Source: Listeria cossartiae subsp. cayugensis (GTDB lineage Bacteria; Bacillota; Bacilli; Lactobacillales; Listeriaceae). Taken from it: a stretch of DNA of 64,000 nt. The notes beneath the pieces were generated by a model. That model searched no databases, was not told where the DNA came from, and saw only the letters and a program-made list of their open reading frames with translations. The stretch's first letter is position 1. Each line of letters begins with the position of its first letter. Shown here in pieces: positions 7,870-16,465 of the stretch. The stretch spans positions 930,001 to 994,000 of the forward strand of contig NZ_JAARZC010000001.1 of NCBI RefSeq assembly GCF_014229095.1, written 5' to 3'. Position numbers and translations under genes: made by a program.

Positions 7870-8007
7870 TTACTTTGCCCAGTGAACAAATTCATTTTTT
7901 AGTGGCATATAAGTGGCAGTTTTTTTCTTATAGATTTGATAAGCAAGTATAAATCCGAGAAACGCTGGAACAATAATTGCAAAAATAGTTAAAATAACTT
8001 TAGTCAT
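7870..8007 (-). CDS. 45-residue small membrane protein
   Basis: ATG start with GAGGAGG upstream. The product has one membrane helix (about residues 3-24, VILTIFAIIVPAFLGFILAY) followed by a basic stretch (YKKK) and a polar tail ending NEFVHWAK. It leads an operon with the 35-residue ORF. TTACCA-18-TACACT is a possible promoter. It is divergent from treR. Function unknown. Confidence 0.6.
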   Translation of the reverse strand: MTKVILTIFAIIVPAFLGFILAYQIYKKKTATYMPLKNEFVHWAK

Positions 8008-8158
8008 AAAAAAATACCTCCTCTTAAATCAAAACACAAGTGCAAACCTTACTACTACTAGTGTACCAAATTTCAGCTAATTTTGGTAATAAAGCGGGTT
8101 AGCAAATTTCGGTTACAATTTAGGGCAAATGTGCTACAATAGCGGTGGGTGAGTAAAT

Positions 8159-8872
8159 TTGAATAAGAAAAATAAGTTTTTCGACATATATTTAGAATTA
8201 GAGCAAGATATTACATCTGGCGTTTATCCAGCAGGCACACTACTTCCAAGTGAAAATGTTCTGGCTAAGCGTTTTTCGGTATCTCGTGAAACAATCAGAA
8301 AAGCACTGGTTTTATTGCTTGAAAACGGCTGTATTCAAAAGCTCCAAGGTAAAGGGTCCGTTGTTATTGACCGGGAACGTTATTCATTTCCAGTTTCTGG
8401 ATTAACTAGTTTTAAAGAACTACAAAAATCAGAACATATGAATGCAACTACGAAAGTCATTCGCAATGAACGTACAATTTTGCCAGATCGAATTGCCGAT
8501 TTTGCTGGACTTCCACATGGGTCAACGTGCTTGGCAATTTTGAGAGTGCGTTATTTAGAAGATGAGGCAACGATTTTGGACTATGATTACTTGCTAGATA
8601 AGACGGAGCCAATCGCGAATGAGGTTTTAGAAGATTCGCTTTACCAATACTTAGAAAATGAAAAAGGCTATGAAATCAGTTACGCTCAAAAAGAAATTAC
8701 AGTTGAGCCTCTCAATGCCGAAGATAAAAAATACTTAGCGCTACACGGTGATACGCATGTTGTTGTCGTGAAAAGCACCGTGTTTTTAAAAGATACTACA
8801 CTGTTCCAATATACAGAATCGCGCCACCGACTAGATAAATTTCGTTTTATCGATTTTGCTAGAAGACGCTAA
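8159..8872 (+). CDS. treR: GntR family trehalose operon repressor
   Basis: A 237-residue GntR/HutC-type repressor. The N-terminal winged helix (about residues 8-75) has LLPSENVLAKRFSVSRETIRKAL, and a C-terminal UTRA ligand domain follows. In B. subtilis TreR is released from DNA by trehalose-6-phosphate, and divergence from the treA-treP genes fits the same job here. The TTG start at 8159 follows GGTGAG. The likely target is the palindrome at 12069-12086. Confidence 0.9.
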   Translation: MNKKNKFFDIYLELEQDITSGVYPAGTLLPSENVLAKRFSVSRETIRKALVLLLENGCIQKLQGKGSVVIDRERYSFPVSGLTSFKELQKSEHMNATTKVIRNERTILPDRIADFAGLPHGSTCLAILRVRYLEDEATILDYDYLLDKTEPIANEVLEDSLYQYLENEKGYEISYAQKEITVEPLNAEDKKYLALHGDTHVVVVKSTVFLKDTTLFQYTESRHRLDKFRFIDFARRR

Positions 8873-8873
8873 A

Positions 8874-8906
8874 AAGCCCGAGAAACGAGTCTCGGGCTTT
8901 TTTTAT
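8874..8906. terminator. Bidirectional terminator treR/treA
   Basis: AAGCCCGAG and CTCGGGCTT arms around an 8-nt loop, with a run of Ts, lie between convergent treR and treA. Confidence 0.88.
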
Positions 8907-10549
8907 TGAATTAAAGTCAACGTTTCATAAGGAGCTAACTCTATTTCAGAACTGATTGCTTGGCGTTCATAATTGGATAATAAGACGCTAGCATTTAAAA
9001 ATTCGGTTGGTAGTTGTATTTTTTTCGGAGTGGCTCCAAAATGGTGAATAGCGAGCAGGGAAGAAGTCTCATTAGAACGTTTATAAGCAATAATAGCATC
9101 TTCTTCTGTTAGAAAGGGCGTGTAATCTCCAGTTTGAATAACGGGATGTTCTTTACGTAAAGCAATTAATTTTTGATAGAAGTAGAAAATGCTTGTTTTA
9201 TCAGATAAGGCTGTTTGCACATTGATTTTGTTTGCATTGTCAGCTACTTTTATCCAAGGTGTGCCTGTTGTAAAGCCGGCATTTTCAGAGTTATCCCATT
9301 GCATTGGTGTCCGACTATTATCACGCGAACGCTCTTTAATAATCTCCATTACTTCTTGTTCGCTAAGCCCATTTTTTTGTAAAATATCAAAATGGTTGAG
9401 CGTTTCTACATCGACATAATCATCAATTGTCTCAAACTTAGGATTCATCATGCCAATTTCTTCGCCCATATAAACAAATGGCGTCCCGCGCATGAAATGA
9501 ATTGTCGCTCCAAGTAGAGTGGCAGAGTGATAATAATGTTCAGGCTGATCAGTTGCAAAACGACCAAGTGCTCTCGGCTGATCGTGGTTATTCCAGAAAA
9601 GCGCATCCCAGCCATTTTCCTCCGACATCGCTACTTGCCACGTATGGAAAATGGCTTTTAAGTTAGCAAAATTCACATCATCTAAACGCCATTTTTCGCC
9701 ATTAGGGTAATCTACTTTTAAGTGATGGAAATGGAACACCATTGATAATTCTTTTTCATCTGGCTTACTATAACGGATACAATTGTCAATATCAGTAGAG
9801 GACATTTCACCAACCGTAATTATCGGCTTATCACCAAAAGTTCGTTCATGCAACTCTTTCAAATAAGTGTGAATCCCTGGCCCATCCGTATAGAAACGAC
9901 GGCCATCACCTTCAAAATCATCTTCCAAAAATTTAGGCTTCGCAATGACATTTAAAACATCTAAACGAAAACCTTCGACTCCTTTATCAATCCAAAAATT
10001 AACGACATCAAAAAGAGCTTCGCGTACATGTGGGTTAGCCCAGTCTAAATCTGCTTGAGTAATGTCGTATAAATGCATGTAATACTCCGAGGAATCTGGT
10101 AATTTTTCCCAGGCACTACCACCAAACTTGGATTCCCAGTTCGTTGGGGGAGAGCCATCTGCTTTTGCTTGACGGAAATAGTAAAAGTTACGGTAAAATG
10201 GATCGCCTGCTAGCGCCTTTTTAAACCAAGGGTGTTCAGTAGAAGTATGATTCAACACTAAGTCAATCATGATACCAATATCTCTTTTTTTAGCTTCATT
10301 GATAAGTGTAGTAACATCGTCCATTGTTCCAAATAGGGGATCAACAGCCGTATAGTCAGAAATATCATAACCATTATCATTTTGCGGAGAAGGATAAAAT
10401 GGATTCAGCCAAATCATCTCAATTCCAAGTTCTTGTAAATAATCAAGCTTGGCAGTGATACCAGGAATATCCCCAGTACCATCGCCAGTCGTATCATAAA
10501 AAGATCTTGGATACACTTGATAAATTGTTTTTTGAGCAAAATTTGTCAT
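8903..10549 (-). CDS. treA: Alpha,alpha-phosphotrehalase (trehalose-6-phosphate hydrolase)
   Basis: A 548-residue cytoplasmic GH13 enzyme that splits trehalose-6-phosphate, delivered by the PTS, into glucose and glucose-6-phosphate. Catalytic residues are recognisable: nucleophile Asp197 in GFRLDV, acid/base Glu248 in TVGEMS, and transition-state Asp323 in NNHDQPR. The first conserved region DLVLNHTS is at about 96-103. Length is normal for TreA/TreC. It lies 17 bp after treP in the operon. Assignment to phosphotrehalase over oligo-1,6-glucosidase rests mainly on the tre context. Confidence 0.92.
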   Translation of the reverse strand: MTNFAQKTIYQVYPRSFYDTTGDGTGDIPGITAKLDYLQELGIEMIWLNPFYPSPQNDNGYDISDYTAVDPLFGTMDDVTTLINEAKKRDIGIMIDLVLNHTSTEHPWFKKALAGDPFYRNFYYFRQAKADGSPPTNWESKFGGSAWEKLPDSSEYYMHLYDITQADLDWANPHVREALFDVVNFWIDKGVEGFRLDVLNVIAKPKFLEDDFEGDGRRFYTDGPGIHTYLKELHERTFGDKPIITVGEMSSTDIDNCIRYSKPDEKELSMVFHFHHLKVDYPNGEKWRLDDVNFANLKAIFHTWQVAMSEENGWDALFWNNHDQPRALGRFATDQPEHYYHSATLLGATIHFMRGTPFVYMGEEIGMMNPKFETIDDYVDVETLNHFDILQKNGLSEQEVMEIIKERSRDNSRTPMQWDNSENAGFTTGTPWIKVADNANKINVQTALSDKTSIFYFYQKLIALRKEHPVIQTGDYTPFLTEEDAIIAYKRSNETSSLLAIHHFGATPKKIQLPTEFLNASVLLSNYERQAISSEIELAPYETLTLIQ

Positions 10550-10566
10550 AAGAGAAGCCTCACTTT

Positions 10567-12051
10567 TTAGTTGGTAGTTTTCGCAGATTCACGGTACTCT
10601 TTTTTGCCAAAAGTACGAATCGGTGCAGTATCTACTTTGTTTAAAATATTATATTTGCGGAATAATACAGTTAGAATGAATGGGACGACGATAGTAATTA
10701 ACATACATACAGCAAAAACTGCATAGTACTTAGGGTTGATCGAAAGAATACCTGGTAAACCGCCGACACCAATTGAATTCGCCATAACACCACTTGATAC
10801 AGAAACAACAGCAGCAATCGCCGAACCAATCATGGCAGCCACGAAAGGATATAAGTATTTCAAATTAATACCAAACATCGCAGGTTCTGTTACACCTAAA
10901 TAACAAGAAATTGTTGCAGGAATCGAAACTTGTTCTTCTTTTTCATTACCACGGTGTAAGAAAATGATTGCTAGAACTGCGGAACCTTGAGCAATGTTAG
11001 ATAAAGCAATCATTGGCCAAAGGTTGGTTCCATCGAATTGGCTCATTAACTGTAAATCGATGGCGTTTGTCATGTGATGCAGTCCCGTGACAACGAGTGG
11101 GGCATATAAGAAACCAAATAAAGCAGCGAATAACCAGCTAAGTCCGCCCGTTAAACCAGCATAAACAACATTGGAAATCGCGTCGCCAATTTTCCAACCA
11201 ATAGGTCCGAGGATAACGTGAGCCGCAAGAACAGTCGGAACAAGTGCGAAGAATGGAACAAAAATCATCGAAATTGCATTTGGAATAAATTTACGCAGCC
11301 AGATTTCAAGATAGGCTAATAAGAAACCGGCCATAATGGCTGGGATAACTTGCGCTTGGTAACCAATCATTTGTACTTGAGCAAACCCAAAGTCCCAAAC
11401 CGGAATGTCGCCAGCTTTTGTTTCCACCACACTATAAGCATTTAGCAGTTGCGGGGAAACTAGTGTTAAACCAAGGACAATCCCAAGAATTTGTGTGGTC
11501 CCCATTTTTTTCGCGATGGACCATGTAATCCCAACAGGTAGGAAGTGGAATACAGCCTCACCAATAAGCCACAAGAAACTATAAACACCGGCCCAAAATG
11601 GATAAACATCTACAATCGTTTTTGTCCCGTCTTCTAAAAATTTGATATCCCCAATAACATTACGGAAACCTAGAATAAGACCACCAACAACAATGGCTGG
11701 AATTAACGGCGTGAAAATTTCAGCTAGTCCAGCAAGCAAACGTTGGAGCAAACTCATATTTTTCTTAGCGTCTGCTTTGGCATCATCTTTATTTACGCCT
11801 TCCACACCACTAATTTTGGAAAATTCATTATAAAAAATAGCTACATCATTACCTATAATTACTTGAAATTGCCCAGCTTGTGTAAATGTCCCTTTTACTG
11901 CTGGAATGTCTTCAATTGCCGGAATATCGGCATTATCTGGGTCTTGCAAAACAAAACGCATTCTCGTAGCACAGTGTGTGACAGATGAAATATTTTCTTT
12001 GCCGCCAATTAATTCTAAAAGAGCGCTTGCATCTTTTTTATAGTCAACCAT
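10567..12051 (-). CDS. treP: PTS trehalose-specific EIIBC component
   Basis: A 494-residue membrane permease that imports and phosphorylates trehalose. The N-terminal EIIB domain has the phosphorylated cysteine Cys27 in SSVTHCATRMRF. After a linker at about residues 75-105 comes the polytopic EIIC domain, with the conserved GLHHMTNAIDLQ loop. No EIIA domain is fused, so a glucose-type EIIA must act in trans. It is first gene of the tre operon, behind a promoter with an embedded cre site and a TreR-type operator. Confidence 0.92.
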   Translation of the reverse strand: MVDYKKDASALLELIGGKENISSVTHCATRMRFVLQDPDNADIPAIEDIPAVKGTFTQAGQFQVIIGNDVAIFYNEFSKISGVEGVNKDDAKADAKKNMSLLQRLLAGLAEIFTPLIPAIVVGGLILGFRNVIGDIKFLEDGTKTIVDVYPFWAGVYSFLWLIGEAVFHFLPVGITWSIAKKMGTTQILGIVLGLTLVSPQLLNAYSVVETKAGDIPVWDFGFAQVQMIGYQAQVIPAIMAGFLLAYLEIWLRKFIPNAISMIFVPFFALVPTVLAAHVILGPIGWKIGDAISNVVYAGLTGGLSWLFAALFGFLYAPLVVTGLHHMTNAIDLQLMSQFDGTNLWPMIALSNIAQGSAVLAIIFLHRGNEKEEQVSIPATISCYLGVTEPAMFGINLKYLYPFVAAMIGSAIAAVVSVSSGVMANSIGVGGLPGILSINPKYYAVFAVCMLITIVVPFILTVLFRKYNILNKVDTAPIRTFGKKEYRESAKTTN

Positions 12052-12068
12052 AAAACTTCCTCCTTTTT

Positions 12069-12086
12069 AACTTGTATATACAAGTT
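12069..12086. promoter_or_regulatory. TreR operator
   Basis: AACTTGTATATACAAGTT is a perfect 18-bp palindrome with the TTGTATATACAA core known for tre operators. It lies just downstream of the predicted treP transcription start, where a bound repressor would block transcription. Confidence 0.85.
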
Positions 12087-12096
12087 GTTCGCCATT

Positions 12097-12125
12097 ACTA
12101 TACTATAAATAACTTGAAAGCGCAA
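12097..12125 (-). promoter_or_regulatory. treP-treA promoter
   Basis: On the minus strand TTGCGC (12125-12120) is 17 bp from TATAGT (12102-12097). The TreR-type palindrome follows it and a cre site overlaps the -35. Confidence 0.75.
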
Positions 12126-12128
12126 CCA
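12114..12128. promoter_or_regulatory. cre site (CcpA) at the tre promoter
   Basis: TTGAAAGCGCAACCA matches the consensus WTGNAANCGNWNNCW at every position and covers the -35, consistent with carbon catabolite repression of the trehalose operon. Confidence 0.75.
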
Positions 12129-12167
12129 CTTTATTTATGCTAAAATAAAAAAGTAGGAGGGATAGTA

Positions 12168-12629
12168 TTGAAACATGTTAGAACCGCGGCAATTATCACG
12201 CATCAAAACAAAATATTACTTCACTCTAATCAAGGAGAAAACTACTGGACGCTCCCAGGTGGTGCCGTTGAAAATGAATTCACGAAAGATGGAATAAAGC
12301 GAGAAATGAAAGAAGAGTTGGGAGAGGAAGTGGTTGTCGGCGATTTAAAAATAGTTGCTGAAAATCGCTTTTTATATCGCGGGAAAGAAATAGATAGTAT
12401 CGAGTTTTATTATTATGTGAACCTTTGTCCAGATAGCGAACTGTTTGAATTAGCAACATTTACAAAAACAGAAGCATTTGGTCAAAATGAGGAAAAACCG
12501 TATGAACTAAATTTTAAATGGTTTGATTTAAACAAGTTAGAGGAGATAACTATTTTGCCGTCATTTCTTGGTGTGGAATTAACACAACTTTCGAGGAAAA
12601 GCATTAAACATATCGAACAAACAACATAA
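12168..12629 (+). CDS. Nudix hydrolase
   Basis: A 153-residue Nudix protein. The box is GGAVENEFTKDGIKREMKEE followed by LG, so the REMKEE metal ligands are intact. The N-terminus TAAIITHQNKILLHSNQ and the loop YWTLPGG are typical of MutT/ADP-ribose pyrophosphatase-like members. The substrate is unknown. The start is TTG with AGGAGGG 6 bp upstream; an extended -10 (TGC TAAAAT, 12138-12146) lies before it. It shares its upstream region with the divergent tre operon. Confidence 0.8.
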   Translation: MKHVRTAAIITHQNKILLHSNQGENYWTLPGGAVENEFTKDGIKREMKEELGEEVVVGDLKIVAENRFLYRGKEIDSIEFYYYVNLCPDSELFELATFTKTEAFGQNEEKPYELNFKWFDLNKLEEITILPSFLGVELTQLSRKSIKHIEQTT

Positions 12630-12633
12630 AAAA

Positions 12634-12658
12634 CCCGCGAAATGGAAGTTTCGCGGAT
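12634..12658 (-). terminator. Terminator between convergent genes
   Basis: A CCCGCGAAA/TTTCGCGG stem. On the minus strand the next pair is U-G and a T-run follows, so it suits the gene at 12665 best. Confidence 0.7.
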
Positions 12659-12664
12659 TTTCGT

Positions 12665-13129
12665 TTAATTAGTTAAAGATACTAATGTAATTTCTTTTTT
12701 GCTAATGTCTAAGAAGGGTAATTTAACCCGTGTATCTAAGCAGTAAGCATTGTACAGCAATGGTTTTAAAGTCGTTGCAGAGCTTTCAACTTGGCGAACA
12801 AAGTTACCAATTTCTTGATATAAAATTTCAATATTTTTTAGGCTGCCAATTTTTGAATCAATGCGATTTTCACTTACATTCACATTGGAATTTGTTACTT
12901 TTTCATTAAATTCATCATTGATAGCGTCTTTTGTGCGTTCGATTCTTGTAAAACGAGTGTCTTCCCAATCAATCTCAATAATATGACAATCATCTAGTTG
13001 CAAGAAGTCACCAGTCCAAAGTTTTCCGTCGATTTCAACAATCATTCTCGTCTCAGGAAAAACCTCTTTGTTACGATATTTTTTTAGTAAATAATCATAC
13101 ATTTGTAATTGCGCTAAACAGTTATCCAT
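12665..13129 (-). CDS. Hypothetical protein
   Basis: A 154-residue soluble protein that I do not recognise. An early segment is alternating and beta-like (VFPETRMIVEIDGKLWTGDF, then CHIIEIDWEDTRFTRIE). A helical middle and a hydrophobic C-terminus (VKLPFLDISKKEITLVSL) follow. The ATG at 13129 is used because AAGGAG touches the upstream ATG at 13138 and is correctly spaced only for 13129. TTGTTC-17-TATAAT lies upstream. Monocistronic. Confidence 0.65.
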   Translation of the reverse strand: MDNCLAQLQMYDYLLKKYRNKEVFPETRMIVEIDGKLWTGDFLQLDDCHIIEIDWEDTRFTRIERTKDAINDEFNEKVTNSNVNVSENRIDSKIGSLKNIEILYQEIGNFVRQVESSATTLKPLLYNAYCLDTRVKLPFLDISKKEITLVSLTN

Positions 13130-13152
13130 GTGTGTCATCTCCTTATGGGACT

Positions 13153-13181
13153 ATTATAACATATTGTGATTATTTGAACAA
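13153..13181 (-). promoter_or_regulatory. Promoter of the hypothetical gene
   Basis: TTGTTC (13181-13176) and TATAAT (13158-13153) on the minus strand are separated by 17 bp. Confidence 0.65.
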
Positions 13182-13317
13182 TCTAAACAAGATAAATGAA
13201 TAGTTGGAACTGTAACTTTTTAACTAGTTATACAAAAGTCCTAATTAAAGCTTAGAAAAGAGTGAAATAGAGGCTCTGGTGGTATACTAATAATAAGATG
13301 AAATGGGAGGGAGACAC

Positions 13318-14232
13318 ATGTATAAACAAATGAAATTAAAAGCTCTCGATGGGCTAGATTTGCATTTACATATTTGGGATGAGGTAGAAAATCCAGTTGG
13401 CATAGTTCAAATTGTTCATGGGATGGCGGAGCACGGAGCTAGATATGATTTATTTGCTAAACGTTTGAACCAAGCGGGATATATTGTTGTAGCTGATGAC
13501 CATCGTGGTTTCGGAAAATCAGCTGTGGATGAAGCTACTTTAGGTCATTTAGACGGTGAAACGGGTTTTAAAAACATGATTGAAGATGAAGCCGTAGTTC
13601 GAACGTATTTAAAAGAAAATTATCCAGATTTGCCTTATTTTATTTTTGCGCACAGTATGGGAAGTTTTATTATTCGAACCTTTATGGCGAAACATCAAGT
13701 AGATGGCGTGATTCTCAGCGGCAGTGGCTTACAACCAACCGCTTTACTAAAAATGGGACAAATTGTAACGAAACAACGCGTGAAAAAAGATGATAGGAAA
13801 AGAAGTGGCTTCCTAAATAAATTAGCTTTTTGGGGTTATAATCGTCCTTTTAATGAAAATCATAATTTTAGTTGGCTAACGCGCGATGTGGCTATTTATG
13901 AAGCATATGAACAAGATCCGTTTTGTGGCCCAGTAGTTGGAACGAGCGGATTTTTCCACAATCTATTTGAGTCAATAAAAGTGAGTCAGCAAAAAGAAAC
14001 CGTGGAAAATGTCCCGAAAGGCTTGCCAATTTTGCTACTCTCTGGAAGCGCTGATCCAGTGGGGCACTTCGGAAAAGATACGCCTAAAATCGCCTTAGCT
14101 TTAGAAAAAGCCGGGGTAGAGGATGTTACGTACAAAATTTATGAAAATGCGCGTCATGAACTTGTGAATGAATTATGTAAAGAAACAGTTTTTCAAGATG
14201 TAATTGATTGGTTGAATGCCAAAAGAAGGTAG
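13318..14232 (+). CDS. Alpha/beta hydrolase, monoacylglycerol lipase/lysophospholipase-like
   Basis: A 304-residue serine hydrolase without signal peptide. The oxyanion region is VHGMAEHGARYDLFAKRL. The nucleophile elbow is AHSMG (about residues 109-113), with alanine in the first position of the usual G-x-S-x-G. The acid is in LLSGSADPVG and the histidine in ENARHELVNE. These are the features of the lysophospholipase L2/monoglyceride lipase family; the lipid substrate is inference. The ATG at 13318 is used because GGGAGGG is 6 bp before it. TATACT at 13283-13288 is a likely -10. Confidence 0.82.
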   Translation: MYKQMKLKALDGLDLHLHIWDEVENPVGIVQIVHGMAEHGARYDLFAKRLNQAGYIVVADDHRGFGKSAVDEATLGHLDGETGFKNMIEDEAVVRTYLKENYPDLPYFIFAHSMGSFIIRTFMAKHQVDGVILSGSGLQPTALLKMGQIVTKQRVKKDDRKRSGFLNKLAFWGYNRPFNENHNFSWLTRDVAIYEAYEQDPFCGPVVGTSGFFHNLFESIKVSQQKETVENVPKGLPILLLSGSADPVGHFGKDTPKIALALEKAGVEDVTYKIYENARHELVNELCKETVFQDVIDWLNAKRR

Positions 14233-14257
14233 CCAAATGAGGGCTACCTTCTTTTTT
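14225..14257. terminator. Bidirectional terminator
   Basis: GAAGGTAGCC/GGCTACCTTC with a 7-nt loop and a TTTTTT tail. It overlaps the stop codon of the hydrolase and faces proA. Confidence 0.88.
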
Positions 14258-15503
14258 AATTACGGATTTGACCATCTCCGAAAATAATATATTTGGTTGA
14301 TGTAAGTTCGGTTAAGCCCATTGGACCGCGGGCATGGAGTTTTTGCGTACTAATACCTATTTCAGCACCAAATCCCATTGCAAAGCCATCTGTGAAACGA
14401 GTGGAAGCGTTAATGTAAACCGCGGCAGCATCCACTTTTTGATGGAAAGCTTGGCCAGTTGCATAGTCATTAGAAATGATTGCCTCGGAATGCTTTGTCC
14501 CATATTTATTAATATGATTAATTGCTTCATCTACGGAATCAACCACTTTTACTGCTAAAATGAAGTCTAAAAATTCATCTTCCCAGTCAGATTCGGTTGC
14601 TGCTTTAGAATCATTTAAAATTTCGCGTGCGCGTTCATCCGCGCGAAGCTCCACATTATATTCTTTTAAAGCAGTTTCCATCGCTGGGAGAAAATCTTGG
14701 GCAACATCTTTATGAATCAGCAACGTTTCTGCCGCATTGCATACAGAAGGGCGCGAACATTTGGCGTTGACTAAAATATCGATTGCCATTTGTTTTTCTG
14801 CTGCTTTATCGACGTAAATATGACAATTACCAGTACCAGTTTCAATCACAGGTACAGTTGCATTTTCAAGAACAGTTTGAATTAATCTTGCACCACCACG
14901 AGGGATAAGGACATCTAAAAAGCGATTCAAACGCATCATATCGCGCGCCGTTTCTCGAGAAGTATCTTCAAGAAGTTGAACGCTAGAACGAGGAAAGCCA
15001 GATGCTTCAATCGAATCTTGAATAACGGACATAAGCGCTTTATTAGAGTCAATGGCATCACTACCACCACGTAAAATAACCGCATTCCCAGTTTTAAAGC
15101 AAAGAACAGAAGCATCAACAGTAACATTTGGTCTGGATTCATAGATAATGCCGATAACGCCAAGTGGAACTCTCGTTTTTCCGATAGTTAATTCGGCTTC
15201 ATTTTTCCACATATTCGTTACTTCGCCAATCGGATCTTTCAACGCGACGACTTGTTTCACTGCTTCTGAAATCTCTTTAATGCGTTCTTCTGTCAGGCGA
15301 AGACGATCAATCATCGTTTCTGGTGTGCCTTTTTCTTGAGCACGAAGGATATCTTTTTCATTTTCTAGTAAAAGTGTCGTAGTATGTGCAAGTAAATCAT
15401 TGCTTAGATTCAGTAAGGCTTGATTTTTTTGTTTCGTTGTTGCCTGTGCTAAAAATTGGGCAGCTTCTTTGGCAGCACTACCTTTTTTTATTAGTTCAGT
15501 CAT
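14256..15503 (-). CDS. proA: Gamma-glutamyl phosphate reductase
   Basis: A 415-residue NADPH-dependent enzyme, second step of proline synthesis from glutamate. It is a member of the aldehyde dehydrogenase superfamily; the nucleophilic cysteine lies in [15 protein letters not shown], and the ProA signature GTKHSEAI is near the C-terminus. The start at 15503 is supported by GAGGAGG and by an 8-nt overlap (ATGACTGA) with the stop of proB, implying translational coupling. Confidence 0.93.
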   Translation of the reverse strand: MTELIKKGSAAKEAAQFLAQATTKQKNQALLNLSNDLLAHTTTLLLENEKDILRAQEKGTPETMIDRLRLTEERIKEISEAVKQVVALKDPIGEVTNMWKNEAELTIGKTRVPLGVIGIIYESRPNVTVDASVLCFKTGNAVILRGGSDAIDSNKALMSVIQDSIEASGFPRSSVQLLEDTSRETARDMMRLNRFLDVLIPRGGARLIQTVLENATVPVIETGTGNCHIYVDKAAEKQMAIDILVNAKCSRPSVCNAAETLLIHKDVAQDFLPAMETALKEYNVELRADERAREILNDSKAATESDWEDEFLDFILAVKVVDSVDEAINHINKYGTKHSEAIISNDYATGQAFHQKVDAAAVYINASTRFTDGFAMGFGAEIGISTQKLHARGPMGLTELTSTKYIIFGDGQIRN

Positions 15504-16317
15504 GTGAAAATTCCTCCTCTTTACTAGCGAATAACGTTCCAACTTGTTCACCTTGCATAATATTAAAAATAACGGTTGGATTTTTACCGTTTGTTAAAAT
15601 CATTTTTTGGTTCGAAGCCATGCAATAGGAAGCGGCAGAAAGCTTGGTTAACATACCTCCAGTTCCAAATTCAGAACCTCGGCCCCCAGCAAGTGCTTCG
15701 ATTTCTGGGGTAATTTGATTGATTTCAGAGAACATAACTGCATTTGGATCAGTTGTTGGATTACTTTCATAAAAGCCGTCGATATCAGAAAGCATAATCA
15801 GCAAATCTGCTTGAACGAGTTTAGCTACAATTGCTGAAAGAAGGTCATTATCGCCGTATTTAGTCACATGTTCCAATTCTTCTACAGCCACAGTATCATT
15901 TTCATTTACAATCGGAATAATACCGCGACCAAGAAGACTATCTAAAGTATTCATAACATTTTCGCGGCTAATAGGGAAGTCTGTCACATCACGAGTAAGT
16001 AGCACCTGCCCAACGACTTGTCCATATTCGCCAAAAAACTTACTATAAATATGCATTAATTCACTTTGACCAACAGAAGCTACTGCTTGAAGGTCGGGAA
16101 TGCTTGTAGGGCGTACAAGAAGTTGTAATTTATGACAGCCAACCCCAATCGCTCCAGAAGAAACAAGGATAACTTCTTTTCCTTCGTTGCGTAAATCGGA
16201 TAAAACCATCGCTAATTTTTCAATGGTACGTAAATTAATATGGCCATTTCCATACATCAATGTACTTGTACCAACCTTAATAACTAATCTCTTGCTATTT
16301 TTCAAAGATTCGCGCAT
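15496..16317 (-). CDS. proB: Glutamate 5-kinase (short form)
   Basis: A 273-residue kinase, first step of proline synthesis. It shows the amino-acid kinase fold: KVGTSTL at the N-terminus, [15 protein letters not shown] and the glycine-rich GTGGMLTKL. It ends soon after the kinase domain, so it lacks the C-terminal PUA domain of the approximately 365-residue E. coli and B. subtilis enzymes. It is first gene of proBA, with a promoter TGGACA-16-TAAAAT (16380-16353). Feedback by proline may differ without PUA, but that is inference. Confidence 0.92.
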   Translation of the reverse strand: MRESLKNSKRLVIKVGTSTLMYGNGHINLRTIEKLAMVLSDLRNEGKEVILVSSGAIGVGCHKLQLLVRPTSIPDLQAVASVGQSELMHIYSKFFGEYGQVVGQVLLTRDVTDFPISRENVMNTLDSLLGRGIIPIVNENDTVAVEELEHVTKYGDNDLLSAIVAKLVQADLLIMLSDIDGFYESNPTTDPNAVMFSEINQITPEIEALAGGRGSEFGTGGMLTKLSAASYCMASNQKMILTNGKNPTVIFNIMQGEQVGTLFASKEEEFSHD

Positions 16318-16352
16318 TTCTATGACCCCTCTGCTAATTAGATAATACTTCT

Positions 16353-16380
16353 ATTTTACATGAAAATGCGGATATGTCCA
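16353..16380 (-). promoter_or_regulatory. proBA promoter
   Basis: On the minus strand TGGACA (16380-16375) and TAAAAT (16358-16353) are 16 bp apart, 36 bp from the proB start. Confidence 0.6.
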
Positions 16381-16427
16381 TATTAGAATCAAGTTTTCAA
16401 GCTTTATTTAGCTTGTTTTTAGCAAAA

Positions 16428-16458
16428 AAAATAAGCCCTAAGAAATTTCCTTAGGGCT
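16428..16458 (-). terminator. Terminator of the GYF2-PrsW gene
   Basis: An AGCCCTAAG/CTTAGGGCT stem is followed on the minus strand by TATTTTTTTT. Confidence 0.82.
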
Positions 16459-16465
16459 CGTTTAA

